DNA of 64,000 nt from Methylophaga nitratireducenticrescens (GTDB taxonomy: Bacteria; Pseudomonadota; Gammaproteobacteria; Nitrosococcales; Methylophagaceae): assembly GCF_000260985.4 (NCBI RefSeq), contig NC_017857.3:3029001-3093000 (forward strand), read 5' to 3'. Position numbers and translations under genes: made by a program. This document shows, piece by piece, positions 18,474 to 27,550 of the stretch (within the stretch, counting starts at the first letter, position 1; each line of letters opens with the position of its first letter). Below the pieces are notes generated by a model. It saw only the letters and a program-made list of their open reading frames with translations, searched no databases and was not told where the DNA came from.

Positions 18474-19206
18474 ATCATTTATAGAGGTTAATTGGCCTGC
18501 TCCAAAAAACATTCGTGCAATAACTACCACCCGAAACGGTGGACAGAGCCTGGCACCCTTTGACTCATTGAATTTAGGGGATCATGTTGGTGACAATCCA
18601 GATTGTGTAGCTGCCAACCGGCAAAGATTAATTGAAGCGGCCTTGATGCCAGCCGAACCATTATGGTTAAAGCAAACCCATAGTACAGCTGTAATCCACT
18701 CCAGCCAGTGGCAACAAAATATTGAAGCCGATGCGATTATCAGCAACTCCATTAATCAGGTGTGTGCAGTGATGACTGCAGATTGTTTGCCACTGTTAAT
18801 CACCGATAAGTCGGGGTCACAGGTTGCTGCCATTCATGCTGGTTGGCGAGGATTACAAGCCGGAATTATTGAAAACACACTAGCAAGATTTGGCGTTGCC
18901 GGTTCCGAAATCCTGGCTTGGATGGGACCGGCGATCGGGCCCAAGGCTTTTGAAGTTGGCCCGGAAGTAAAAGCGGCATTTTTAGCGATAGATCCTGCGG
19001 CAGAATCTGCTTTTATCGCATCTCATTCAGATCGTTATTTGGCAGATATTTATATGCTGGCCAGACAACGCCTTTCTGCGCAGGGTGTAACCGCAATTTA
19101 TGGTGGAGATTTTTGTACCTACAGCGAAAACGAACGTTTTTTCTCGTATCGGCATGAAGGTGTAACCGGACGAATGGCAACACTGATATGGATAGAAGCT
19201 GAATAA
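18466..19206 (+). CDS. pgeF: Peptidoglycan editing factor / purine nucleoside phosphorylase-like laccase-domain protein (PgeF/YfiH)
   Basis: Protein of 246 residues if started at 18466 (MAESFIEVNWPAP), which matches the usual N-terminus and leaves only 8 bp of overlap with the preceding gene. Zinc-ligand motifs are intact: LKQTHS, MTADCLPLL with its Cys, AIHAGWRGL and the C-terminal FFSYRHEG. Family members act on purine nucleosides and prevent misincorporation of non-canonical amino acids in peptidoglycan. Both activities are reported for the family, not shown here. Confidence 0.92.
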   Translation: MAESFIEVNWPAPKNIRAITTTRNGGQSLAPFDSLNLGDHVGDNPDCVAANRQRLIEAALMPAEPLWLKQTHSTAVIHSSQWQQNIEADAIISNSINQVCAVMTADCLPLLITDKSGSQVAAIHAGWRGLQAGIIENTLARFGVAGSEILAWMGPAIGPKAFEVGPEVKAAFLAIDPAAESAFIASHSDRYLADIYMLARQRLSAQGVTAIYGGDFCTYSENERFFSYRHEGVTGRMATLIWIEAE

Positions 19207-19244
19207 GGTATGATTTGCGCATTCTTTTTGTCTGTCAGGTGCAT

Positions 19245-20051
19245 ATGGACTTATTAATCTGGATTATTATCTTCAGTATTCTTGGCGGAGTGCTGAGTGT
19301 TGCTATTGCCTCAAGTTTTCTCTTATTACCCACTCATACCCGTCAACATGCTGTTCCCCATCTGGTGAGCTTTGCCATTGGCGCATTGCTTGGCGCTTCT
19401 TTTTTAGGCTTGTTGCCCCATGCGATTGAGCATGAATTTGCGGTGGATCCTCATAATATTGGGCTAACTTTACTGATTGGTTTATTAAGTTTTTTCCTGT
19501 TGGAAAAAATGGTGTTATGGCGACATTGCCACAGTCATCACGGTCATGAACATATTCCGGAGCTCGGTGAAGATCATCATAATCATCATCACGACGACTC
19601 CAAAAAGGCTGCGGGTGCATTAATTTTGATTGGCGATGCCATTCACAACTTTGTTGATGGTGTTTTGATCGCTGCTGCATTTTTAACCGATGTGCATCTG
19701 GGTATTGTGACTGCCCTTGCAATTGCAGCTCATGAGATTCCGCAGGAGTTAGGGGATTTTGTGATTCTGCTGCACAGTGGGTATTCGCGGCGCAAAGCAC
19801 TTTATTTCAATATGCTTTCCAGTCTGGCAACCGTGGTCGGTGCCGTAGCGGCCTACTTCCTGCTAGCCGATATGCAACATATTCTGCCGTTTATTCTGGT
19901 GGTCGCAGCTTCCAGCTTTATTTATATCGCTGTAGCTGATTTGATTCCGGGCCTGCACAATAAAGTGAAACCTTCCGAGACGTTTCAGCAAATCTCATTG
20001 ATTGCTGCGGGTGTGGTGTTTATTTATCTGGCTCACAGTACGCTGCATTAA
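19245..20051 (+). CDS. ZIP family metal transporter with His-rich loop
   Basis: Starting at 19245 (MDLLIWIIIFSILGG, preceded by CAGGTG) the product has 268 residues and about eight membrane spans. A His-rich cytoplasmic loop of about 30 residues (HCHSHHGHEH..., later HHNHHHDD) lies between spans 3 and 4. The transport-site motifs HNFVDG and HEIPQELGDF in spans 4 and 5 are characteristic of ZIP proteins. It likely imports or balances Zn, or another divalent cation, across the cytoplasmic membrane. The start upstream at 19215 is judged unlikely. Confidence 0.9.
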   Translation: MDLLIWIIIFSILGGVLSVAIASSFLLLPTHTRQHAVPHLVSFAIGALLGASFLGLLPHAIEHEFAVDPHNIGLTLLIGLLSFFLLEKMVLWRHCHSHHGHEHIPELGEDHHNHHHDDSKKAAGALILIGDAIHNFVDGVLIAAAFLTDVHLGIVTALAIAAHEIPQELGDFVILLHSGYSRRKALYFNMLSSLATVVGAVAAYFLLADMQHILPFILVVAASSFIYIAVADLIPGLHNKVKPSETFQQISLIAAGVVFIYLAHSTLH

Positions 20052-20057
20052 TAGCGA

Positions 20058-21089
20058 ATGACTGGCACTAAACACGATATTTTGATCATTGGCCCATCAT
20101 GGGTCGGTGATATGGTGATGGCGCAATCTTTATTTGCTGCGCTTAAGCAACGCTATCCAGACGGCAATATTGATGTGTTGGCGCCAGAATGGACCCGTGC
20201 CCTATTGGCACGTATGCCTGAAGTACGGGAAGCGATAAGCATGCCAGTGACCCATGGCGTATTTGGCTGGAAACAAAGGCGCCAGATTGGTCTAAGTTTA
20301 AGGCTTAAAAACTATGACCAATCGATCGTTCTGCCCAATTCCTGGAAGTCAGCTCTGATTCCGTGGTTTGCCAATATCCCACAACGCACTGGCTGGTTAG
20401 GCGAAATGCGTTATGGTCTGCTCAATGATCCACGTAAACTCAACAAACAAACTTTACCGTTAATGGTGCAGCGATTTGTCTCTCTTGCTCATCCTGCCAG
20501 CCAGTCAGATATTGCCCCGGAATATCTGCCACCGAAAATGATTGCAGAGCCAGTTTCCAGCGAATTGAATCCGCTCAAAGCCCCCGAGCAAAAGCGGTTG
20601 GTTTTGTGTCCCGGAGCTGAATTTGGGCCGGCCAAACAATGGCCAACAACACATTATGCCGCGCTTGGTGAGCTACTTTCCCAGCAAGGTTGGCAAGTAT
20701 TGATTATGGGCTCCAAAGCCGATGTGGCTGTGGGAGAACAGATCGTTGCAGGCATAACAGATAAACATAATGTGATAAATCTATGCGGTAAAACCCAATT
20801 GGGCGAAGCCATTGATTTGATTGCGACTGCCGATCAGGTCGTCAGTAATGATTCCGGGTTAATGCATATTGCTGCTGCACTTAATAAACCCTTAGTGGCG
20901 ATTTACGGGCCGACTTCACCTGCCTTTACCCCGCCGCTTTCAGATAACGCCCAACTGGTGCAAATTCCAATTGAGTGCAGCCCTTGTTTTCAGCGAACAT
21001 GCCCATTAGGTCACCACAAATGTATGCAAGACATCCCATCTGCTAAGATTGCGGAATTATTTCTGCCAAAAAGTGGCTTTTCGCCGTAG
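20058..21089 (+). CDS. waaF: LPS heptosyltransferase II (WaaF/RfaF)
   Basis: GT9 enzyme of 343 residues. The N-terminus ILIIGPSWVGDMVMAQSL is the WaaF signature, and SNDSGLMHIAAAL plus the Cys-rich ending (CSPCFQRTCPLGHHKC) fit as well. It adds the second L-glycero-D-manno-heptose from ADP-heptose to the inner core, after WaaC (40172-41209). It begins 6 bp after the ZIP gene, so the two share a transcript. It is separated by about 19 kb from waaC and hldE, so heptose genes are scattered. Confidence 0.93.
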   Translation: MTGTKHDILIIGPSWVGDMVMAQSLFAALKQRYPDGNIDVLAPEWTRALLARMPEVREAISMPVTHGVFGWKQRRQIGLSLRLKNYDQSIVLPNSWKSALIPWFANIPQRTGWLGEMRYGLLNDPRKLNKQTLPLMVQRFVSLAHPASQSDIAPEYLPPKMIAEPVSSELNPLKAPEQKRLVLCPGAEFGPAKQWPTTHYAALGELLSQQGWQVLIMGSKADVAVGEQIVAGITDKHNVINLCGKTQLGEAIDLIATADQVVSNDSGLMHIAAALNKPLVAIYGPTSPAFTPPLSDNAQLVQIPIECSPCFQRTCPLGHHKCMQDIPSAKIAELFLPKSGFSP

Positions 21090-21159
21090 TTAAATACGAT
21101 GCAAAAACATCATTTTTGATAATTTAGTTCGACAAATAATCTGAATCGGTATTGGTGTA

Positions 21160-22305
21160 ATGAAAGTGGTTGAAGGCAAAAATTCAAATATTAATACAGC
21201 TCCTTGTATCCTGCAGATTTGCCATTGCTACTATGAGCCGTTCCTTGATTGTGCCCGCCAGTACGCCGTTCTGTTTAAAGACACGCCCTATAAAGTAGTT
21301 ACAGTGTTTTTATCAGGTGAACCCGATCCCGCAGTTGCCGAAAAAGCCTGCTCGGATGAGGTAATCTTCCTCGGCTATAAAAGTAAACAATTAAGTGGAC
21401 TTAAACTCGGCATCATCAAAAAAATTCGTCAGCTTGCTAAGCAATATAACTTTGTGGCATGTATTGCTCACCGCGCTAAACCTACATATGTCGCCGCTAT
21501 GGCGACCAATTTACCCATTTTAAGTATCCGGCATTCTTTTGGTGACTTTGATCGTCCTGGACGTCGTCTATTAGTTAACCTGTTTAAATCAAGGTTAACG
21601 TTATTGGCAGTATCCAATGCTGTTCGGGATGAAATAAGAGAAAAGTTGCCTGATTGGCCGCAGGAGCAAATCCAGACGCTTTATAACCGCATCAACGTCG
21701 ATTTGGTGAAAAGCGAACTATTGACGACACAAGAAGCCAGAGAGAAGCTCCATCTTCCTCTGAATGACTGGATCATCGGCAGTGTTGGTCGTATTCATCC
21801 TGACAAGGATCCACAAACCTTAATACGTGGATTTGCCAAAGCCCTTCCTTCTCTTCCAGATAATGCAAAACTTTGTTTTATTGGTAAGGGCAGACTCGAA
21901 GCAGAACTTAAAACCTTAGTGCAGGAACTCAATATTAATGACAATGTATTGTTTCTTGGTCCCATCCCAGAAGCCAGACGCTACTTCAAGGCATTTGATG
22001 TATTTGCGTTAAGTTCGGATCGCGAACCTTTTGGCATGGTGTTTCTTGAAGCCATGGCAGCAGAACTGCCCATAATCTGCACAGATTGTGGTGGTGGAGC
22101 TGAAATCATTGAAGGTGTAGGTGAACTGTTTAAATTCAGAGATATCCAGGCACTGAGCGACGCTTTAATAAATACAGCTAGCGTCGAAAACTCAAAGGCA
22201 AACAATCAAGCCATTAACAGCAGACTGGAAACGTATTTTTCCGACTCTGCTGTTAAAACAGCATTTTGGACCAACCCCAGGATTTCGAAATTGCTGAAGG
22301 CCTAG
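21160..22305 (+). CDS. Glycosyltransferase family 4
   Basis: Protein of 381 residues with GT-B fold. The C-terminal donor domain contains GSVGRIHPDKDPQTL and the E-x7-E motif EPFGMVFLE followed by AMAAELPIICTDCGG. The N-terminal domain includes HRAKPTYVAAMAT. It follows waaF by 70 bp and is convergent with the ligase-like gene downstream with only 6 bp between stop codons. It is probably a core or O-chain transferase. Sugar specificity is unknown. Confidence 0.86.
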   Translation: MKVVEGKNSNINTAPCILQICHCYYEPFLDCARQYAVLFKDTPYKVVTVFLSGEPDPAVAEKACSDEVIFLGYKSKQLSGLKLGIIKKIRQLAKQYNFVACIAHRAKPTYVAAMATNLPILSIRHSFGDFDRPGRRLLVNLFKSRLTLLAVSNAVRDEIREKLPDWPQEQIQTLYNRINVDLVKSELLTTQEAREKLHLPLNDWIIGSVGRIHPDKDPQTLIRGFAKALPSLPDNAKLCFIGKGRLEAELKTLVQELNINDNVLFLGPIPEARRYFKAFDVFALSSDREPFGMVFLEAMAAELPIICTDCGGGAEIIEGVGELFKFRDIQALSDALINTASVENSKANNQAINSRLETYFSDSAVKTAFWTNPRISKLLKA

Positions 22306-22311
22306 TGCAAA

Positions 22312-23553
22312 TCAACTGCTACCTTCGGATTGAAATTCTAGTGAATCATTCCGCACTGACACGTTATTGTTGTGGATTTCATACATTGCGATTACCACCA
22401 GCGGCATCCAGAAAATCAGCCATTGTGAATTCATCCGGGTCAATATGCCATGACCAAATGTGATACCTAAAATACAGGTATAGATAAAGACTATCGCGGC
22501 AACTTTAACAATAAAAATATCTCGCATTTTCCATGCAGCAGACAACGTTGTCACGATGAGGAGCAGATGCAAAAATAACCCTGCCAGCCCCATTTCAACT
22601 AAAGAAGCTATATAGGTACTATGATAGTGATACCAGCCATCAACCTCTTCTACAAGTGACGAAATGGGTACGTTCGAACCACCACCATGTCCAAGAATAA
22701 GGTGCTCTGTTGCTCGCTCAATAAAACCGAACCACAAATCTAACCGATAACTCTGACCTCTGGCCATATGCTCCTGAATAAACGGCAGGAAATATAACAG
22801 CGCCATCAAGCCTATGATTCCGCTAGTTAAAAGAACACTGACCTTCATTTTTAGTGACTGTTGCGACATTATTACGGTAAATAATGCCAGCAATAGCATT
22901 GCAGCAATCGGAGTTCTTGACTGCGTTAGAACAACTGCCCCAACCATTAAGATAAAAACGAGTATTAAAAAACTTCTGAATATTGGTTTTAACTGATTAA
23001 ACTTGTCTAATAAAATTGCCAGTATGGCTAACGCCATTGCCCCATACATCGCTGCTGCCCAGAGAGGATTCCATAATCTGCCCATTCCAGAAAATCTGGC
23101 AGATATTGGTTCTGCATTAACTCCATAAAACAGATAGACATTGATACACAGACTGATAACAGCAGAAATAATTAGAATATTTATTACCGTAGTCAGCCTA
23201 GCCGATTGGCTGTTGATAACGTACAAAAAAACCAGAGCAAAGAAAATCAGATACAAAAAAGTTTTGATATCTTTGAATTTTTCAGAAAAGCCAAGATCAT
23301 TAGACCAGGCAATACTAATGAGGAATAGCAGGGCATAAAGTAGAGCGGAAATGATGACTTTGGACTTTAACAGACTTCTGTAGTTTATTTTCTGGGTGAA
23401 AATCAGCCAGAATGCACTCAACACAATAGACAGAATAAAAAATTGATAGTGTTGCTTATTTGTGGGAGATAGAAAATACCCCGCCAGCCAAATATTCATT
23501 AAAACAAAAATAGTTTTCTCATAAGCAGGGGCATTTTTTAAGCGATTCAGCAT
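22312..23553 (-). CDS. O-antigen ligase/polymerase-like membrane protein, second copy
   Basis: Polytopic protein of 413 residues with many hydrophobic spans. A periplasmic segment WYHYHSTYIASLVEMGLAG resembles the Wzy_C/WaaL loop with conserved His and Tyr. ARGQSYRLDLWFGFIE and ILGHGGGSN precede it, as in this family. It differs in sequence from the ligase-like protein at 5179-6429, so this is not a recent duplication. It lies between glycosyltransferase genes. One of the two may be the true WaaL and the other a polymerase or ligase for another glycan. Confidence 0.8.
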   Translation of the reverse strand: MLNRLKNAPAYEKTIFVLMNIWLAGYFLSPTNKQHYQFFILSIVLSAFWLIFTQKINYRSLLKSKVIISALLYALLFLISIAWSNDLGFSEKFKDIKTFLYLIFFALVFLYVINSQSARLTTVINILIISAVISLCINVYLFYGVNAEPISARFSGMGRLWNPLWAAAMYGAMALAILAILLDKFNQLKPIFRSFLILVFILMVGAVVLTQSRTPIAAMLLLALFTVIMSQQSLKMKVSVLLTSGIIGLMALLYFLPFIQEHMARGQSYRLDLWFGFIERATEHLILGHGGGSNVPISSLVEEVDGWYHYHSTYIASLVEMGLAGLFLHLLLIVTTLSAAWKMRDIFIVKVAAIVFIYTCILGITFGHGILTRMNSQWLIFWMPLVVIAMYEIHNNNVSVRNDSLEFQSEGSS

Positions 23554-23840
23554 TTTATTAACATCATATTACTTTGAGGCCCTGCTACCTGAAATGAAAG
23601 TTAGGTTTCTTTCATTCGTGGGCGAACGGTTCCTAATTAAAATTGCCGTTATAAACCAACGTAAGACACATTAATTTCTAACGAAAACACTTCATTTAAA
23701 AGGGGTTATTATCTCATATTATTTATACTATTAGCTTGGCAAAATTAAGCTGACAGAACAAAGAGACGTGAATTGAGACCATATTGATTAAACTGCTTTA
23801 TGAAATCGATTCTTTCCTCAGCATTTTATAGGTACTTTTT
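23554..23840. other. 287-bp divergent intergenic region, AT-rich
   Basis: It separates the minus-strand ligase-like gene from the plus-strand DUF6625-like gene. It contains a short hairpin, AATGAAAG paired with CTTTCATT at about 23594-23617. I see no coding potential, clear promoter pair or repeat of the A/B families. Divergent promoters are expected here but cannot be pinpointed. Confidence 0.4.
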
Positions 23841-24764
23841 TTGAGACAACCGACAATCGTCATCGTTATCCCCTACTTCGGCCAATGGCCGGAATGGTTC
23901 GAACTATACATAGAAAGTTGCAGCCATAACCCTGACATCCAATGGCTTTTCTACACTGACTGCGGTGAGCCGGGTAATCGGTGCTCAAATGTCAGCTATG
24001 TCCATATGTCTTTTGATGAATATAAGCGTTTGGTAAGTGATCGTTTAGCCATCACATTTAATCCTTCAAGTCCATATAAACTCTGTGATTTAAAACCTGC
24101 TTTGGGATTTATTCATGAAGCCGACATTCAGGATTATGATTTTTTCGCCTTTGGGGATATTGATATTATTTTCGGTCAGATAAGAGACTTTATTACTGAC
24201 GATTTACTGCAAAAATATGATGTTATCGGTACACATAACCGTCGTTTATCCGGTCATTTCGCCATTTTCCGTAATACCGATCGATATCGCCAAGCGTTTC
24301 GCAACATCCCGAATTGGCAGAAATTAATGGAAATGGACGAACACCTCGGATTGGATGAATCTAAATTTTCCAAGCTGTTTGTTCGCCATAAAAATCATCC
24401 ATTTTGGTTACGTAAGTTGTGGTCCTTCAGTTCACGCTATCAAAGACGAGTTTTATATAAAGAACAATTCAGTACAGTTCTCTCACCAATCGAGTGGTTT
24501 GATGGAAGCTCGGATCATCCCCAGCAATGGTTTTGGAAAGATGGTCATCTGACCAATAACAGAGATCAAAGAGAGTTCATGTATTTACACTTCATGAACT
24601 GGAAGTCCAATCGCTGGCTGCCTAAAAATCTTCGTGAAGCTCCAGCCGCATGGTCTTCCCTAGATAAGCTGGTTCAAATTGATATTGAACAGGCGCGTCA
24701 AAATGGTTTTAAGATCTCCCCACAGGGGTTTACCCCTATTAATCCAGATACTCTAAAAGGTTAA
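23841..24764 (+). CDS. DUF6625-like glycosyltransferase-related protein
   Basis: Protein of 307 residues starting at TTG 23841. It opens QPTIVIVIPYFGQWPEWFEL and has FFAFGDIDIIFG, a DxD-like element as in nucleotide-sugar-binding GT-A folds. RLSGHFAIFRNT and the late YLHFMNWKSNRW also resemble sugar transferases. I recognise it as the DUF6625-type family with moderate certainty. It stands immediately before the carbamoyltransferase in an LPS cluster, so a role in core decoration is plausible, though the activity is inferred. Confidence 0.68.
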   Translation: MRQPTIVIVIPYFGQWPEWFELYIESCSHNPDIQWLFYTDCGEPGNRCSNVSYVHMSFDEYKRLVSDRLAITFNPSSPYKLCDLKPALGFIHEADIQDYDFFAFGDIDIIFGQIRDFITDDLLQKYDVIGTHNRRLSGHFAIFRNTDRYRQAFRNIPNWQKLMEMDEHLGLDESKFSKLFVRHKNHPFWLRKLWSFSSRYQRRVLYKEQFSTVLSPIEWFDGSSDHPQQWFWKDGHLTNNRDQREFMYLHFMNWKSNRWLPKNLREAPAAWSSLDKLVQIDIEQARQNGFKISPQGFTPINPDTLKG

Positions 24765-24829
24765 ATAGTCTCAACTCTCTCTACGCTTGATATACTGGGC
24801 AACATTTTTACGCAACTCGAAGATAACTT

Positions 24830-26554
24830 ATGATCGTTTTAGGCCTTTCCGGCGCGGTAAATCACGACGCCTCAGCTGCTTTGTATATTGATGGAAAACT
24901 GGTGGCAGCTGCCGAAGAAGAACGCTTCCTCCGTGACAAACATGCCAAGGGCAAGATGGCTTATGAAGCCACCAGATACTGTCTTGAACAGGCAGGCATT
25001 CGACCTGATGAGGTGGATATCGTCGCTTTCCCCTATGCCCAAATCGGTCTGCAATCTCCAGCTCGCTGGCACTATGCCAAACGTCACTGGTACGCACCGG
25101 ATCGGGCATTAACCGCTTTATTTTCGGGTAATCGCCGTTACTGGCGTAATCACAAAAACGTGATGAAACTGCTGGATGATTTAGGCATTGATTCCAAACG
25201 CGTCAAATTTGTCCCGGTTGAACATCACCTGGCCCATGCCAGCAGTGCTTATCATTTGAGTGGTTTTCAGGAGAAAACTGCGATCATCGGCATTGATGGT
25301 AAAGGTGAATATGCCACAACATTTTTTGGTTATGGCGAAAACGGCAAAATTCACAAAATCAAAGAATTCTTTGACCCTGATTCCCTCGGCGGCGTTTATG
25401 GCGCGATGACCGAGTATCTGGGTTTCGAAATGCTTGATGGCGAATTTAAAGTCATGGGCATGGCACCTTATGGTGACCCCAACCGTTTTGATTTTTCACG
25501 TTTGATTCATTGTGAAAATGGCGAGTTTAAGGTCAATACCAAGCTGGTCAATACCGTCGGTTTCCGTCGTTATAAAAAAGATGGCAAAGGTTACTTCTTC
25601 AGCCCGGAACTCATTGAATGGCTTGGCCCAATGCGTGAAGGCGATGAAAAGGACGAGCCTTATATTGATTACGCCGCCAGCATTCAGGCGTTGCTGGAAA
25701 AATGTGCTTTGCATCTGATTGATTTTTACCTTGGCGATATTATTCGTGAAACGGGTAAAGTCGCTTATGCAGGTGGTGTGGCACTGAACGTCAAACTGAA
25801 TCAGCGCATTATTGCCATGCCCGGTGTAAAAGAATTGTTCGTACAACCGGCTTCCAGTGATGCCGGTACCGCCATTGGCGCGGCAAGCTATGCATCACAA
25901 TTGGCTGGTGTGCCAGTCGAGAAAATGGAACATGTCTATCTCGGCCCTTCCTATACCACCCAACAATGTATCGATGCCTGTGAACAATACAGCCAGCCTG
26001 TCAGCTGGCAATATCTTGATGATGTCTGTGTCGATACTGCTAAGATTTTAGCCGATGGTAATCCGGTTGCCTGGTTTCAGGGTCGTATGGAGTTTGGACC
26101 GCGTGCATTGGGTAATCGAAGTATTTTGGGTTCGCCAAACCATTCCGGTGTTGCGGATCGAATCAACGCACAGATTAAATACCGTGAACGCTGGCGTCCA
26201 TTCTGCCCAAGTATGCTGGATAAAGTAGCACCAGAAATTTTGCAGACCGAGCATCCAAGCCCATATATGACGTTTACCTTTGATGTGGCGGAAAGCTGGA
26301 AATCACGGATTCCGGAAGTCGTTCATGAAGATGGTACTGCCCGTGCTCAGATTGTCACACGAGCGACCAATCCACGTTATTACGAACTGATTGAAGAAAT
26401 GGAAAAACTCACCGGCAATGCGGTGGTTTTGAATACCTCATTGAATCGTCGTGGTGAACCTATGGTCTGCAGCCCAACGGATGCGTTAAATATGTTCTTC
26501 GGTTCGGATCTGCAATATCTGGTGATGGAAGATATTCTGATCACCAAAGTTTAA
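24830..26554 (+). CDS. Carbamoyltransferase (NodU/TobZ/HypF-like family)
   Basis: Protein of 574 residues. The N-terminal kinase-like ASKHA domain includes VEHHLAHASSAYH (metal/carbamoyl site) and GIDGKGEYATTFF. The YrdC-type C-terminal domain has FGPRALGNRSILGSP and VVLNTSLNRRGEPMV. Such enzymes make carbamoyl-AMP and transfer it to a hydroxyl of a sugar or antibiotic. In Pseudomonas aeruginosa a relative in the LPS core locus (WapO) carbamoylates inner-core heptose. The neighbouring waaG, waaP and double-kinase genes support the same role here, by inference. Confidence 0.9.
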   Translation: MIVLGLSGAVNHDASAALYIDGKLVAAAEEERFLRDKHAKGKMAYEATRYCLEQAGIRPDEVDIVAFPYAQIGLQSPARWHYAKRHWYAPDRALTALFSGNRRYWRNHKNVMKLLDDLGIDSKRVKFVPVEHHLAHASSAYHLSGFQEKTAIIGIDGKGEYATTFFGYGENGKIHKIKEFFDPDSLGGVYGAMTEYLGFEMLDGEFKVMGMAPYGDPNRFDFSRLIHCENGEFKVNTKLVNTVGFRRYKKDGKGYFFSPELIEWLGPMREGDEKDEPYIDYAASIQALLEKCALHLIDFYLGDIIRETGKVAYAGGVALNVKLNQRIIAMPGVKELFVQPASSDAGTAIGAASYASQLAGVPVEKMEHVYLGPSYTTQQCIDACEQYSQPVSWQYLDDVCVDTAKILADGNPVAWFQGRMEFGPRALGNRSILGSPNHSGVADRINAQIKYRERWRPFCPSMLDKVAPEILQTEHPSPYMTFTFDVAESWKSRIPEVVHEDGTARAQIVTRATNPRYYELIEEMEKLTGNAVVLNTSLNRRGEPMVCSPTDALNMFFGSDLQYLVMEDILITKV

Positions 26555-27510
26555 CTATTACACATAATTTTTTTGGTAATTTTTTCAATTTCTTTAATTG
26601 AAATAAATGGTCGCCAGATATGTTCGCCACCAAATTTTAATGTAATCATTGGTGAAACAACATTCCCCACCTTATAACCTGGACGCCATACGAAGTTTTT
26701 ATTTTTACGAGTAATAGTTATGGTGGAAATACCGAGCATTGCAGCAAGGTGCCCTCCTCCCGAATCGTTGCTAATAACAACCTTAGCTGATCGCAGGTAC
26801 TCTATTAAATCTGCGATTAGCTCAAAACTTTTAACATTTATATTCTCAAATTTAGCTTCTAGCTGTTCTCTTTCATGGGGCATAACAACAATATCCACTT
26901 GAAACCCCATCCCAATAAGATTTGTTGCAAGTTTATTAAAGCCTTTAATAGAAAAGTTCTTTTTTGGATTTGGCGTAGTTGGAAAAATCACCACTAAATT
27001 TTTAACTTGCTTTGGCTGATGGAAAGTAACTGCAGGTAACAATGAGTCGGCTTTAACACCTAATACCTCCACCCCATACTCATCAACCCAGTCAACCATA
27101 CTTCTGGTGCTGTTTTTATCCAAACAAAGTGGACGGTTGGTAAAAGTACCTGATGATTGAGAAATTAAGTCTTTATTTGAAAAAGTTTTAGTTGGAAGGC
27201 TTTTAGAATAATTCTTTGAAGTGAACAGTAGTATATTTTTCGAAACTCCTAAATCGGCCAAATGATCTTTTACCCACGGCGACAATACGTCCAGAAGGAT
27301 CAGATCGTATGATGGCATCATGACAGCAGGATTCGTTGGCAATGCGCTCAGCTTAAGCCAAGGGAAATTTAAAGCAGCTGAAGTAATTAAATTTGCAAAC
27401 AACGTTACTTCGCAACCACTTTTAGTCAGATTTTGTGCTAATCGCAAACAAATGGTCACATCACCAAGAGCAGGGAACGGAACAATTGCTATTCTTTTAA
27501 CTGATTGCAT
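26551..27510 (-). CDS. Glycosyltransferase family 9 (heptosyltransferase-like), AT-rich
   Basis: Protein of 319 residues. The start RIAIVPFPALGDVTICLRLA is GT9-like, and the donor-site region reads VVISNDSGGGHLAAMLG, matching the conserved S-N-D-S-G-x-x-H-L-A. The gene is visibly more AT-rich, with long A/T runs, than the carbamoyltransferase it overlaps by 4 bp convergently, which suggests separate acquisition. It is likely an additional heptosyltransferase or other GT9 of the LPS core. The function is not certain. Confidence 0.8.
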   Translation of the reverse strand: MQSVKRIAIVPFPALGDVTICLRLAQNLTKSGCEVTLFANLITSAALNFPWLKLSALPTNPAVMMPSYDLILLDVLSPWVKDHLADLGVSKNILLFTSKNYSKSLPTKTFSNKDLISQSSGTFTNRPLCLDKNSTRSMVDWVDEYGVEVLGVKADSLLPAVTFHQPKQVKNLVVIFPTTPNPKKNFSIKGFNKLATNLIGMGFQVDIVVMPHEREQLEAKFENINVKSFELIADLIEYLRSAKVVISNDSGGGHLAAMLGISTITITRKNKNFVWRPGYKVGNVVSPMITLKFGGEHIWRPFISIKEIEKITKKIMCNS

Positions 27511-27550
27511 GTATTGAAATTTTCTTGAATTATTTTGTAAATATATTGGC

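Noticed and set aside
19201-19244. Promoter TATGAT upstream of the ZIP gene
   Set aside because: No -35 element at suitable spacing; the match alone is not enough.
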